Below are positions 11,452 through 23,584 of a stretch of 64,000 bases of DNA, one piece after another. The DNA is from Hermodice carunculata (lineage: Eukaryota > Annelida > Polychaeta > Eunicida > Amphinomidae). Below the pieces are notes generated by a model. That model ran no database searches. It was not told the DNA's origin and was given only the letters and a program-made list of their open reading frames with translations. The position numbers were made by a program, and so were the translations under genes. The DNA lies in contig OZ026618.1 in the NCBI GenBank assembly GCA_964020975.1, positions 33,817,949-33,881,948 of the forward strand. The letters are read 5' to 3'. Within the stretch, counting starts at the first letter, position 1. Each line of letters begins with the position of its first letter.

Positions 11452-14400
11452 CTATACTCTACATAGATAGTGAATAGTCTCACACAGTTGTTGCCTGGTA
11501 AAAATGGTGTCCAATTTCGCATCTCTGGCCAAGCAAAGTTCTCTGATCATTTCGCTGTGACAGACGTTATAGTTTTCTTGCGATAGAACTGCTTTATCCG
11601 TAATAGATCGCAAGATACTTTGCAAATTTGATCTATTTAAATTGTATTTATCTATTTGATAACTGGATGAGACATAGTTTAAGGAGTTGCAAACTGAAGA
11701 GCAACTACCTCCAAGTGCCACAAATCCACATGTCTTCACAACACTGTTCTCACTATTGATTACTTTATGAAAAAATTTCATGAAACGTTTATGTAATTGA
11801 ACTTCTACAGGTAAATCCCTAGAAATAAGTGGTAGTAACACATTATGTGTTCGATACGGTAGTCTCCAAAGAAATCTAATGGCCTTTCTCCAGGCAGTAC
11901 TGAAACGTTCCACTTCACGCTTAGAGAAGTCCCATAACTGACATCCGTATAAAGGCATGCAGTAGGTTTTAAACAATTTGTGTCTTACGTCAGGGAACGC
12001 ATACGCAAATTGGGCCATTAAGAGATTCACTTCTGTTTGAAATCGACTGATACAATTAGAAATACTGTTACTCAATGCGTTTTGTCCCACACAATGACCA
12101 AGATGTTCAAATGTATTAACTTTACAAATAGGCAAATTGTCAATAAACAATGTTGGGAAAGCATCATCATTGCCACACACCATGGGTTTTGATTTGTCAG
12201 GATTAAATGAGACTTTGTAATCTTCAGAAAAAATTTCACAAATGTCTAACATTTTAGACATTGCTGAAACAGTGGGAGAAATCAAAACTACATCATCTGC
12301 ATATGCCAAAGCACCTGTAAAATGGTGACCGATATGACAACCTAGCCCTGACTGTTTTTAACGTAACAGTAGCACATCTATATATACACCGAATAAAATT
12401 GGAGATAACACTCCTCCTTGCTTGACGCCGTTCGTACAATTGAATCTTTTGGAGGTTGCACCTCCCCACATAATACTTACACTTTGGTTGGTATACATAT
12501 TGAGCAATAATCTCGCAGTGACAGGACACATACCTCTATGCAATAATAACTTAAATAGCTTGATATAATCTACCCGATCAAATGCCTTTGAGGCGTCGAG
12601 GAAGACAAGTTGGACATCTGAATTTTGGGACGTGTAATAATTAATACATTCAGACAAGACAAACGTGCATTGTGTAGTGGAAGTATCTGGCTTAAACCCG
12701 AATTGGAGGTTCGAAGAGTTTAGTACATCACTATTTCCTTTTAGTATCACCCAGTCTAAAAGCTTACCTAAGATGCTACTAAGAGCAATACCACGATAGT
12801 TTTCAGAATCGCTAAGCGATTTCCGCTTACATTTGGGAATGAGATTTAAAGATATGCGTAAGAAACTGTCAGGTGCATAGCCATGTTTAACCATGCAGGA
12901 AAATAACAGAGATAAATATACTTGAAGCTTCAATGTTCCCTGAGTAACGTGGTCTGAATAATACCCAAGGTCGCCATCATGCTTTCCTGATTTCAGATGC
13001 TCAACTGCACTCTTAATACTTTCAACTGTTATATTCAATAAAGAACAGTCGTTATTCATATAAGTACCTGAGTCAATAAGACCATTGATCTCGTCACGTA
13101 AATTATACATCTCTTGAGCGTCATAAGATACAGAATTATATAACTTTTTATATTTATCTGCGAAGAGATTTGCAATGTCATCATCCTCGGTTTCGTTGTC
13201 TATCATTCTTGGTCTTGATTGTACATTATTTTTAATCTTTTTAATAGTACCCCAGAAATCTTTACTATTGCTTTGAGTCATTGTTTCAGCTAAGCGATTT
13301 GCAATATACATATCTTTATTCTTTTTAACTGCTCTGAGCTCATAATGGTACTTAGCACGTGTCTTAATACGAATGTCGGCAATTATTCCAGCCCTGGGAG
13401 AGTTATTACTTTTCCACAAATTGTGCCAAAATATTGCCTGTTTCCTATATGGCTCTACCCTTTCGGTCCATCCAGGAATTGCATTATTGCTTTTACATCC
13501 TGAGTGTGGGATATTATCCAAGCTCGAATGAAGACATGCCTTGACAATTTTATCGTGAAAAGATTGGATAGCACTATTATGTTCAGCGCAGAATAAATTA
13601 TCACATGTGACTACTTCCCATGGAATATTTACTAGATTTAAATTAGTATCGAGACACGATTTATACTCTGAGATGTTTTCTTCGCTAGCAGCATACCAAA
13701 GAGGTTTTGGGTTTTTTTGTATCGGTAACGAATCGACTTGCACTTTAGAAATTTCTAATTGTATTTTGACAGGGTAGTGATCTGAAAGATTATCACCCTC
13801 CTGTGTACACAAATATTCAGAGACCAAGTGCGATAAATTTTCCGACACAATGAAGTGGTCAATTGTAGTTTTTTCCCCATTCACCTTACTCTCAAATGTA
13901 TAGTCAACTTTGTTTTTGTCATGGAACAATAAACACTTAAGACTTTCACTTTGAATAAATGACTTCATCATAGCCGTATTCAATGAACCTTGGCGTGACA
14001 AATCAGTATTCCAGTCACCCCCAATTAGAATATAATTCATATCCAATTCTTGTATTTTTGAAGATATTTCATTTAAAATGTCATTAAATTCACGAGTTTT
14101 GTCACATTGGGTATTTCAGTCACAAGGCATATAGACATTCACGATAAGCATACTGATTTTGTTCATTTCTAGCATAATGGCACAGACTCTTCTTGACTCA
14201 AAAAATACAGGCGTTACTTTACAAGCCAGATTTTTCTTGCAAATGATAGCACATCCTCCAAAAGGTCTACCTGCTATAAGTTCATCATCGGCCATTCCTG
14301 ATACTCCATGTACATAAATATCTGAAATTTTGTTTTCAAAAATGCCGATTTGTTTGCTCAAAAGCCAATGCTCTTGCACAAAAACAATATCATTGGATTT

Positions 14401-14517
14401 AGTAAGTTTATCAATATACTCAAGTCTGCCGACACCGTGGCCATTGGAATTATAGCTCGCAAAACTTAGGTTAGCCATCATAAAAAATATATAAACAAAT
14501 ATGAGGAACTTGAACAT
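11452..14517 (-). pseudogene. LINE ORF2: endonuclease and reverse transcriptase
   Basis: The N-terminus (from an ATG near 14478) begins MANLSFASYNSNG and has the QEHWLL motif of APE-type endonucleases; GGDWNTD and LSDHYPV follow. The reverse transcriptase shows ENYRGIALSSILGKLLDW, LQFGFKPDTSTTQC, LVFLDASKAFDRV, NGVKQGGVLSPILFG and the catalytic MAYADDVVL, then a full C-terminal domain ending near 11452. The enzyme nicks target DNA and reverse transcribes the element RNA at the nick. Two lesions are visible: an in-frame stop near 14113 and a one-base frame change near 12355. The copy is therefore recently dead rather than ancient. Confidence 0.88.
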
Positions 14518-14526
14518 GATCTCGAT

Positions 14527-15957
14527 TTACGGCAAAACCTCCAGGTCTCTATTCTTGGGAGGGACAAATTTTCGAACCTTGACTCCAGCAGGCCAGAGGG
14601 AATCATGAAAGAGATCATTAAATTGCGACACCGGTACCGTGAGTTTAAATGACTTAAATTTGGCACGCGGGTCAGATATGCATTCTAAGTAACGTACTTC
14701 AAACCCGTTGTCTATCATATGCATCTTTAAATCATCTACCTCAGTGGAACAATCTACCCTATATATAAACAAGTGTCTGTCAGGTTCTGGAGCTCCACGA
14801 AATCTACCAAATCTACTTTTAGCTTTTCCAGTTATAATCTTACGTCTCTGTTTTTCATTTCGACGATGTCGCAGTATTTGCTCTCTTGGTAGTTGGAACC
14901 CATCGGAGTCAACAGATCTGTCACGCCCGGATTGTGAATTACCAAAAGTGTGCTGGACATCACTGTACCTATCAATTGATGCTTGACTAATGGTCCGTCT
15001 TAGGTCCGAATCTTGCGATCTTGATCTGGAAAGGTTATCCCAGAAGTTATTCACAATTCTTGGACCAGGTCTGGGCTGAGCGACTTCAATGTTACGGCCG
15101 CGCCCACGTCCACGTCCAAGTCCACGACCAAGATTAGGGCGACCCCCGTCCTTGTGAACCTCGAGGTTAGCAACCCCAGCAGAATTTACTGCCGACATGG
15201 AATTTTGTCCAACTCGAACAAAGTCATTACTATGGACAGAAACTGGTACCCCAGATCTGTCTGAGTTAACGGCCAAATCGTCAACTACAGCGGTATGATT
15301 AGACACGAGGACATCATTAACCCGTATTTCAGGGACATTAGACACATTAGACTGTGTGTGACGAGCATTGCCATTGGCAACAACGTTTGCATACGAAGGA
15401 CCCTTTAGTCTATCTTTTATTTGCAGATTCTCACAAACGAGTTGATCAATGCTTATTTGCATGGAGTTCATTCTCTCCTCATACCTGTTAAGCCTGTCAA
15501 GTAACGTTATATTATTAAGTTCTTCAGGGTGGGAACGCGGGATCACTCCCAAACTCATGGCATCTATCATTATTGTAGGGGTCAAACCAGCTTTGTCCAA
15601 CTTTTTGAGAGAATCCAGAATGTCATTCACATGGGCAGCATTTTCTCCCCGAGATGAAGAATCTTGTCTGTTCTTCCATTCACCAATGATATCAGTTCCG
15701 CAATGATTCCACAGCACTTCCTTTGCTGTAAGAATGTCTGCAGGGGTAAAGTGTCCAAGTATTGCTTTGGCTACATTTTCCTTGGCATTACTCTGCAAGC
15801 TAAACACCGTGTAAGCAAGTAACGGTTGAACTATCGTATTTTTGTCTGAGTTGATATTATTTTCTTCTGGCAATGAAGAAACAGAATTAAGACTAGCATT
15901 GTTTGTGGAACCTGCTTCTTTCCTGCTGCATTGTTTTGAGCTTTCAGTTTTGTAAAT
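14527..15957 (-). CDS. LINE ORF1 protein, 5' truncated
   Basis: An open frame of more than 450 codons. There is a low-complexity middle with an arginine/glycine run (GRGLGRGRGRGRN) typical of RNA binding. The C-terminal domain (LFIYRVDCSTEVDDL ... FKSFKLTVP ... LWPAGVKVRKF) is of a type found in ORF1 proteins of many invertebrate LINEs. It should bind element RNA and form the transposition particle. The stop lies about 50 bases before the ORF2 start. No ATG lies between the 5' junction and residue 1 of the visible frame, so the true N-terminus is missing. Confidence 0.8.
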   Translation of the reverse strand: MYKTESSKQCSRKEAGSTNNASLNSVSSLPEENNINSDKNTIVQPLLAYTVFSLQSNAKENVAKAILGHFTPADILTAKEVLWNHCGTDIIGEWKNRQDSSSRGENAAHVNDILDSLKKLDKAGLTPTIMIDAMSLGVIPRSHPEELNNITLLDRLNRYEERMNSMQISIDQLVCENLQIKDRLKGPSYANVVANGNARHTQSNVSNVPEIRVNDVLVSNHTAVVDDLAVNSDRSGVPVSVHSNDFVRVGQNSMSAVNSAGVANLEVHKDGGRPNLGRGLGRGRGRGRNIEVAQPRPGPRIVNNFWDNLSRSRSQDSDLRRTISQASIDRYSDVQHTFGNSQSGRDRSVDSDGFQLPREQILRHRRNEKQRRKIITGKAKSRFGRFRGAPEPDRHLFIYRVDCSTEVDDLKMHMIDNGFEVRYLECISDPRAKFKSFKLTVPVSQFNDLFHDSLWPAGVKVRKFVPPKNRDLEVLP

Positions 15958-15958
15958 G

Positions 15959-16321
15959 TTATGTCGTCATTTCGACTTCGTGATTGCAAAATGAGTACGG
16001 TTTTAAAAATTCGTGTATGAGTTTACTAAGCCTACTTGTAATGCATACAGGTCCTGCGACGATTGGCCGGAATTTTAAATCTGTAGGTCCAATAATACGG
16101 AAATATTTACCATCTTGCTCATTTATAGCTTTTCTCATACTGTCAGACTTGTGAACTTTCGATAAGCCGTATAAATTACTTATTCTTGACTGCAAACCAT
16201 CCAGATAATTTCTTTCCTTTGTTGTAAAGATGTTACGATTTTCGTCAATACATTTTCTTAATTTTTCGCTCACTTTATTTTTTTCTGTCTGCTTTGCATC
16301 GCTCATTAAATTGTTCATCAT
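15959..16321 (-). pseudogene. Penelope-like reverse transcriptase, N-terminal half
   Basis: Contains ISNLYGLSKVHKSD (the family's xxYGLPKIHK motif), then IIGPTDLKFRPIVAGP (RPIVS-like motif) and SRLSKLIHEFLKPY. These are fingers-domain motifs of Penelope-type reverse transcriptases. The frame breaks at the LINE junction, and the next motif of the enzyme is at 11232 on the far side of the LINE. Confidence 0.8.
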
Positions 16322-16626
16322 TAAGCAATGATTTTATCTTTTCAGCATAATAATTGGTGCATAATGACAACTGCTCCACCGTTGTCTGCTTCCTTAATTA
16401 TGATAGGTTTGTCAGTTTGCAATTCATTCGTAGCTTTTAGCTCCTCTTTAGTTAAATTATTTTTATTGGTGGGTGAAGGTACTTTGTGGAGAGAGTGCGC
16501 AATTTTTTTTCAGCCTGTCAATACATTTTTCTAATGTCTCATTATGACTTTTAGGAGGGATGAAAGAACTTTTTCCTTTGACCAGTGATTTATCCCATTC
16601 CTTATCTGTATTGTGGAAAAATTCTG

Positions 16627-16905
16627 TCAGACGTAATGTAGGACAAAATTTATTAAAAAAATATCACACACTTGTTCTTCTGTGTCTTTTCTTGGTGTCG
16701 ATGTGAATTTCAATCCCCTTTTACGCAACTTTACTTGTCCTTGTGTCAATTGTTTGCTTGATAAGTTTATAATTTTAGAAATAGATGCATTTGAAGTTAA
16801 TATCTTCTTGTCTCCTGCTGTTGCGGGTATTGTTGCGCTCTTTGTCTCCATCTTTTGTATCTTTGCTCTTTTTGGTGGGTGTTTCTTGCTTTTCTTGATT
16901 GTCAC
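16627..16905 (-). pseudogene. Penelope-like element N-terminal leader
   Basis: A lysine-rich start is followed by ISKIINLSSKQLTQGQVK and LRKRGLKFTSTPRK. This matches the usual Penelope leader, in which a 'NLS..LT..E...L.+GLKF.PTP' motif precedes the reverse transcriptase. The stretch 16322-16626, between this and the reverse transcriptase, is in degraded frames. Confidence 0.7.
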
Positions 16906-17130
16906 TGGTTTGTTTGTGGTCGTTGTCCTCTTGATTTGTGTAGCCTTTTTGCCCTTGTAGAGGGAACCATCATGTATTTGGGCGTGGTCCTCTTTCCAAA
17001 AAAGGAAACTCTCCTTCAGTTTCTACATTTAGGCCTAGTTCATATCTCTGACCTTGGTTTTGTCTGTCGAATAGGTCTGTGTGATATCTATGTTGTAATA
17101 CTTGAAATCTATTGTATGTAGAGAAGTCTA

Positions 17131-18010
17131 TGTTCCTTCAGTTACCATTCCTAGCTACCATTTCAAAAGTTCCTTGTCTTTTGTTTTTAAAGGGTTCCAT
17201 GCATTGGTTAAACATTGACAAATTTTATTTGTCCTTTAATTCTGATGTCATGCCCATACAATGAGCCTACTGCTATTGTACATGATATTTTGGGTTTTGT
17301 AATAGTTACAATCAAGAGTAATCTCCATTCATTTCAACACCCTGAATCTAATGATTTTGTATGTTCAAATTTACAATTTAATTTGGCCAAAAGTGGTATC
17401 TATTCTGATATGCTGATATGTGTTATGCAAATTACATATACAGTTACAGTAAAAATCTATATACGTATGTCGCGGTATACATTTTCTGGCATAAGGGTAA
17501 CCCTAGCTTGTCTATGGGTTCCAACTTCTCCAAACAGGGAGACTGTCGTATTGATTGGCACTTTCCTTACCGTGAATAAATATTGATTAGCATTGTTTAG
17601 CAGTAAGTGAAAGTTCCACAAAGTTGATAAGCAGTTGTTTGGATAAAGCATATATTGACCTGTTCAAGTTCCCTTATTCTACAATGTTTAGCACTTTCAC
17701 TATTATAAATATAAAATGATTAGCAATTATTAGCTGTCTTTGCACATTTAATGAAACTTATGAGCACCTCCATTTCCTCAAGTTTCCATTTCAATTAACA
17801 AACTGTGAATCAAATCTTGCTACCTTTTGCCTTGTGGCATGTATACTTATCAAACGAATCACAATGCGAAAATCTTTTCACCTTTTATGCAAAATAGCAA
17901 ACATCTCTTAAATTGCATATACTGACTGAAAGCTCTGCCGCAGAAAAGTCCATCATGCTGTTTTGAGTTCCTGAGACATACACCATTGAAAAAAAAAAAA
18001 ACATTGTTAA
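17131..18010. other. No gene recognised
   Basis: AT-rich sequence. An open frame at 17215-17586 (+) has no motif or splice support. Confidence 0.4.
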
Positions 18011-18019
18011 GTTTGGTGC

Positions 18020-18222
18020 CCTCAGATGGTACCAATTGGTCAAAATTGGACCCTCAGCTCATGGACTACTAGTAATTCCTGCAGGTGAACGATTTTGTAA
18101 ATTTTGTAGAGAAAGAAAAATTGAAAATGTACTGTATCTGACAGAGTGTTCCCTGTACATTGATGAACGCACCGATTTATTAAACTCTAATTATAAAGTG
18201 TGCCCTAACTTTACCAATTAAA
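18020..18222 (+). pseudogene. LINE reverse transcriptase C-terminal fragment
   Basis: A short open stretch includes LVIPAGERFCKFCRERKI and ENVLYLTECSLYIDERTDLL. This is the cysteine-containing C-terminal tail (R.C..C....E...HF...C..Y...R) seen after the reverse transcriptase in many LINEs. Nothing of the upstream enzyme is recognisable nearby, so it is an isolated relic. It differs from the tail of the LINE at 11.2-16.0 kb. Confidence 0.6.
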
Positions 18223-18555
18223 AACGAATAACCAGAACTACCCCTATCCCATGGTATATGAGGATGAAATCATGAACAAAACTGCAAAATTCTGTAATCT
18301 GGCCTCGGAAAAACGGAAATTGAAGGAGGGGTGTGCAGCTGAGTGACATCCAGTCAATGTACCTGAACCAGTGTGTGAATTTAGTTTGTAAACATGGACT
18401 GATAACGTACGACTATTACATTACATACTGTACAAGTATTGAGGTGTAAAATCTCTTTTTATTTTTTGATTTTTTTTTTCTATAACTTTATTTATAATTT
18501 AATTTTTTTTGGGGGGGATTTGTTTTGTGCTGTATGGCCCTAATTGGTGTAACGT

Positions 18556-18765
<210 letters not shown>

Positions 18766-19258
18766 ACATATGTACACGCATTTATAATCATATAGTATAA
18801 TAATAACAACACAGGGATGTACCGAAGCCATACTATCTGTAGCCAAATGGAGAATTAAAAATGTAGTTGCTTAAGAATCAGACAAGATTATTATATAATT
18901 CATGATAAAATAAATTAGGCCTTTACGAATTTGTTAAGGCAAATGAAAGAAACAGAACCATTTGGTTTATTAGACTAACGGCACCAGTAGTCCTGAAAAG
19001 AAAACCTTACCATAATTTTTTTGTTAGAGGATGCACTACGGGTTTGGGACCTCTACGTTTATTTTTTAATCTCCATCATTTTGTTCTGCACAAAGCCCAA
19101 TAAATGATGCACCCGACTTCAGGCTACTCATTTAAAGTAATCCTTATGAAAGGTTCCAGCCTAGGTATCAAGTGTACGACACCCCGATCATTGTTTACAT
19201 CATTTTAGCAATTTAAGAGAGGCATGTTGTTGCCTTTTTCTCAGTTTGTGGCACTTAT

Positions 19259-19330
<72 letters not shown>

Positions 19331-19355
19331 TTGTACATATATATATATATGTATT

Positions 19356-19420
<65 letters not shown>

Positions 19421-20109
19421 GTGTGTGTGTGTGTGTGTGTGTGTGCGTAACATGCAATATACTACATAATGCTGACTTAGCATGTTACTGGCAGTTTCCA
19501 TTTTACTACAAATGGTGAAAAATGCGTAATAAATTTTGGGTGATAAATTTGAATTTAAACAAGTGGCATGATACCGGGCTCTTTCGGTATAGGGACAAAA
19601 AGACGTACCAGCAGAAAAGAACTGTTCTGGAAACATGACCTTTCTACCGCAGTTCATTACTTAAATAGCTTCCCCCCTAACACATTGCATCAAAAATTAA
19701 TCAGTTGCTTCCATTTTAATTCATGCGAGCGTCAAATTACCAAGTATCAATAATAACGTCGGTGGATCTGGCAGAAGTACCCAGTCGCTAGGTCCCTCTT
19801 GTGGCAATTTAATGAACCATCGTGGAGTGGAGAGGCCATAGTTCCTTGGCTGAACGAACTCATCTATCATACAGCCTTTCGTTTTGTTAGACAAATTTAC
19901 AATTTGTTTTACTGTGCCAATGATTATTGAAGCTTGGACCAAACAGAAGGTGCCCATTGAGATTTTAGCAATTGCTTGCAATAAATTTGGTTTTGTATAA
20001 CAAATTTATTTCAATATGTATATCCGAAACATGAAGTTATGAATATGGACAAATTGATATTACATCCTACTGTTAATCTTCACAGATTCTCGACCAGGGA
20101 AGGATAAAA
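18766..20109. other. No gene; upstream of the lectin gene
   Basis: Holds a second long (TA)n/(TG)n tract at 19254-19446. The 350 bases before 20110 may contain the promoter and 5' UTR of the MAM/lectin gene. A CAG at 20084 (CTTCACAG) could be the acceptor of a 5' UTR exon. I see no convincing TATA box. Confidence 0.35.
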
Positions 20110-20188
20110 ATGAACCAATCAGCTGCAACTTTGATTTCAGTATGTGTAATTTCACTCATGATCTGCGAGCAAACTTGGAGTGGAGCAG
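20110..20188 (+). CDS. MAM/C-type lectin gene, exon 1: signal peptide
   Basis: ATG at 20110 opens MNQSAATLISVCVISLMIC followed by EQTWSGA, then a consensus donor (GCAG|GTAAGA). A short polar start, a hydrophobic core of about 12 residues and small residues near the cut make a typical secretory signal peptide. Length is 79 bases, ending in phase 1, the phase used by the later modules. The ATG sits in the context AAAAATGA. I infer that it starts the secreted or membrane protein whose modules follow on the same strand; this rests on strand, phase and order, not on a transcript. Confidence 0.65.
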
Positions 20189-21985
20189 GTAAGAAATCAT
20201 TAGATCTAATGGCGATATGTCAGTTCTTGTGGCACGTAATACATATGCCACTAACACAAGCATTAGCAAACCTAGCTATTTTCAAATAAATATTTTCACT
20301 GTTGGATCTGCAAACATTTGTTATTCATTACATTTGGGCCAGCTAAAAAGCTAAAGGCTAACAATAATGAACACTGGGATTCATAGTCTTGTCGTTGCGG
20401 TGGATGACATACAAAGGGATCTTGCATGTTGCATAGAATATTAGGCGACTGAATATAAACATGATTGGTAAATGTGGAGAAATGCAGTAGCTCATCTTAC
20501 TAGCCCTTAAGTGTAGCGTCATTGAGTGCAGAGGTACAGACGTAATACATTTAGAAAAAATACTTAAAGACCACAGAAAGTATCAGGGTTTCCCCATATG
20601 TACATTTCATTTACCATGCATGTGTAGTTTCAAATGAAAAAAAGTCAAGTCTTCCTGCAAATTTGCCGTCATAATTAGATAATTCTAAAAGCAGCAATTG
20701 AAATCTAGTTTTGGTGAATCATAAGTGGTGTTTTCAGCTAACCAAATGAACCTTTTCTTTTTGCAATCCTCCAATGTTTTCTCAGAAACAATGGTTCATG
20801 AATTAGTAGCTTCATATATGCATCATATTTTGGGATTTTTCTTATTACTATTCTTCCCACTTAAGTATATTTATAAAAGGTTCCTATGGCCTTAACTAAC
20901 ATATCAGTCCGATCAGCTTGTAGGATCGGTCTGCATCTGGCATCCATCAACTTCCATCACTGATACATCCATTTGATCTCTGTTGACCATCTATGTATCT
21001 GCGTCCTGTATGATAGTCCGCCGTGTGTTTATCAGTAATATTCTTTTCAGTTTCTACAAAAATAAGGAAAAAAAACTACATTATCATGATGACGATCAAG
21101 TGGCTTTAGGTGTGTGTGGCTGCATGCGTACAATATTTAGTCCAGGATACTCAGACTTTCTTATGAAGCGCTTAATCCCAACTCATAAATATTAAGACAT
21201 CTCGTTATCTTTCTTCTTTTGTTGCTTTTTTTTTTACCTGACTGACATGTCAGAACTTAAAAGTGGGAAGCCTATTGTATATTTCTATCTATCATACAAG
21301 TGCCAGTTTTGTGGTTTTAAATGGTTAGGTCTACACGTTTTTCACAAAACTAAAGTCTGTAGTTGATAAAGAGTACCTCATAGGTTGCGGGGACTGCTTC
21401 CAAACCACATGCTGGCTTTTATGGGTGAATGCAGGTCTCACGTCAAGAAGGAAAATGAATTCTTCACATTGGTATTGGAAAATACATGTTGACGTTTTTG
21501 TAATTGTTTAAATTTCTCTCTTTCGCTACAATGGACTTTGCTGCCGTTGTTGTGTTGGAATTGATGAATGCAGGTAGGTAGTGTTTCAAATGACTATTTG
21601 ATAAATACTTCATAAGCGATATGGTGCTGCGGGCTGTTTTCTCCGAATCATAGTTATAATGAGGAAAACTTTTTTTTTTATATAATATTTCAGATTCACA
21701 AGTTTCACGAAAACGATGTAGGCCCCTTTCTTCTTTTGCTTTCTTCTGACCTGATTGACAAGTCAGGAAACGTACAGGGTGGCAGGCCTACGATGTCTCT
21801 TTGTATCTTTGTGCATTTTTTTTATATTTTTTGGGTTTTTAGCAATCAGGCCTATTTGTAATGAGTGGTCGATAGGACAGATTAATTGAGGCCTGGGGAA
21901 TTGCAGTGTCAGGTTTTTTTGTAGCAGATACATATTAAGGGCACAGGAGAACATTGGATACTATGAAACTGGATGGATGGATGCA

Positions 21986-22017
<32 letters not shown>

Positions 22018-22032
22018 TAGATAGATAGATAG

Positions 22033-22108
<76 letters not shown>

Positions 22109-22824
22109 CATGCAGTCAATGCACAAGATGTTGGGAATATAAAGACAAACTTGTGGAGAGCAAATTAATCCGAACATTTTGTAGTGGCCTAGAAATTACA
22201 TGCAAAAGTTGTGAAGACTCTCGTTTGAAGACTCAAATTTTACTCCACGAACGATATACATGTATATGTATCCATGTGAAGCAAAACATACATGTTTATT
22301 TTTCTTTTTTAGTCTCTTGTATATTGGCCCTGGGGGAGAAAGTCAGAGAAAGCGCATTGTATTTTGGCCATGGTGCTTATGTTTATAATTTGGGAATCAT
22401 TGGGGGAGTACTTCAGGATAGAATAGTATAATAACATGAGCCATAAAGAAACACATTTTAATGAGCATTGGATACCATATACTGTTCGAGGTTCAATAAT
22501 AATATTTTTAGATTCATTAATCCTATCTGTATGACCTTGCATGTTGAAATGGGATAGTATTGTAAGTGAGTGTTGTGTTATTAACAAATATGGTTCCAAT
22601 CCAATGTATTCGAAACAGGATGGAGGTCACTAGCATTCATATTGAACGGGGAGGGGGGGGGGGGTTAGTAGGATCGAAACCTAAAATGCTGTTTTGTTGT
22701 CCAATTTGAAGATTAAGTTTTTCCTTTTTGAAGGTTATGACTGCGTTTATTTATCTATTTTTTGTATGTGTTCTGGATTTTAAACAGTTTGTAATATTAA
22801 GCCTTTCTTCAATTGATACTACAG
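20189..22824 (+). other. Intron 1 of the MAM/lectin gene (inferred)
   Basis: No module recognised. Contains a (GATA)n/(GA)n tract at about 21985-22106. A short exon-like piece near 21530-21572 (ATGGACTTTGCTG to GCAG|GTAGGT) has a good donor but no clear acceptor. Confidence 0.4.
21985..22106. repeat. (GATA)n and (GA)n microsatellite
   Basis: GATA/GACA units grade into about 65 bases of pure GA. Confidence 0.95.
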
Positions 22825-22914
22825 GGATACTGTTATTAAACTGTGCCTATGTGGGATTTGGGCCAGACTGTAAGGCACCTACGATAGGACTTGGAACTGT
22901 AGGACAGTACCTTT
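22825..22914 (+). CDS. Possible small exon of the MAM/lectin gene
   Basis: An acceptor (ATACTACAG) is followed by a 90-base stretch in phase 1 to phase 1 ending at T|GTAGAA. It encodes about 30 residues including LLLNCAYVGFGPDCKAP. The two cysteines and matching phases fit the gene, but the donor is weak. The frame stays open to a stop at 22958, so a terminal exon or chance frame is possible. Confidence 0.3.
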
Positions 22915-23217
22915 GTAGAATATCTCACCAGGGAATAGGATTTACGTGCAGTCTGTAAACTATTGGAGTATAAGCATAGCTAAGTGTGTAGTTCCGTTTA
23001 CCTAATTTGTACTGACTTTTTATTTTTAATATATTGTTATTGAGAGAGAGGTGATGATGTGCTAGTGGCAATTTGATGCAAGGTACACACAGACTGCCAT
23101 AAAGAATACAAAAATCAACACGACACCCTGAATGAAAAGAAAAAAAAAGTAGCATCCCATGCACCCAGGAAGCGAAGTTCACATGGTTCATACATGTTAA
23201 TTCATCTTTTTTAGCAG

Positions 23218-23493
23218 GAGATGCTGCTGATTACTTATTCTGTGAAACCAGAGTTCACCTTGGAAGTTTTGGCTATAGTCATCTTAAGACTGACGACATT
23301 GCAAAAACATTCGAGAGTGCTGGAAGCATCGGTCTGATGTCTGGTGATTGGTTATTCACAGTGAAAAGGCGGATTCAGTACTATGGTGCAGATCTTTATG
23401 CAGCTGATATAATATATCAATATTACTGCAGTGTCCAGGTCCACACTGGGCATGATTTACTAGTGTACTTTAGGAGTGGATGTGATTCAACAT
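23218..23493 (+). CDS. Possible module exon of the MAM/lectin gene, unknown fold
   Basis: A good acceptor (TTTTTTAGCAG) opens a 276-base frame entering and leaving in phase 1 (donor T|GTAGGA), close in size to the cysteine-module exon at 36934-37206. It encodes about 92 residues with ADYLFCETRVHLGSFGY, FESAGSIGLMSGDWLF and IIYQYYCSVQVHTGHD, with three cysteines. The composition looks like an extracellular domain. I do not recognise the fold and it does not clearly align with the later cysteine modules. The frame continues to a stop at 23543 if the donor is not used. Confidence 0.4.
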
Positions 23494-23584
23494 GTAGGAA
23501 AGCTAGGCATCCAAGAGCTAGTGATCAAGAGCAGGCATTCTAAAGAATGATTCAAATCTTGAAATGAATAATGAGGAACAGATG

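Larger units (their letters stand above)
11241..15957 (-). mobile_element. Non-LTR retrotransposon (LINE) inside the Penelope element
   Basis: A 4.7-kb LINE on the - strand with ORF1, ORF2 (apurinic endonuclease plus reverse transcriptase), a 3' UTR and a short (TA)n tail at about 11252-11270. It lies between the two halves of the Penelope reverse transcriptase. Junctions are near 15957 and 11241, with an imperfect 7-base target duplication (TGACGAC / TGTCGAC). The ORF1 frame stays open up to the 5' junction with no ATG upstream, so the copy is truncated within ORF1. Motifs suit a Jockey/CR1-like lineage, but I cannot fix the clade. Confidence 0.85.
9780..17130 (-). mobile_element. Penelope-like element, canonical order, split by a LINE
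   Basis: Read on the - strand, the order is an N-terminal leader (16905-16627), the first part of a Penelope-type reverse transcriptase (16321-15959), a LINE insertion, the rest of the reverse transcriptase (11232-10692), a linker (10478-10113), and a GIY-YIG endonuclease (10085-9834). Reverse transcriptase before GIY-YIG is the classical Penelope/Poseidon/Neptune layout. These elements copy themselves by target-primed reverse transcription, with the endonuclease nicking the target. The coding region is interrupted by several frame changes, so this copy is dead. The outer ends are estimated, since no terminal repeats were seen. Confidence 0.8.

Noticed and set aside
16682-17121. Open frames on the + strand
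   Set aside because: They lie opposite the Penelope-like leader on the - strand and read as shadows.
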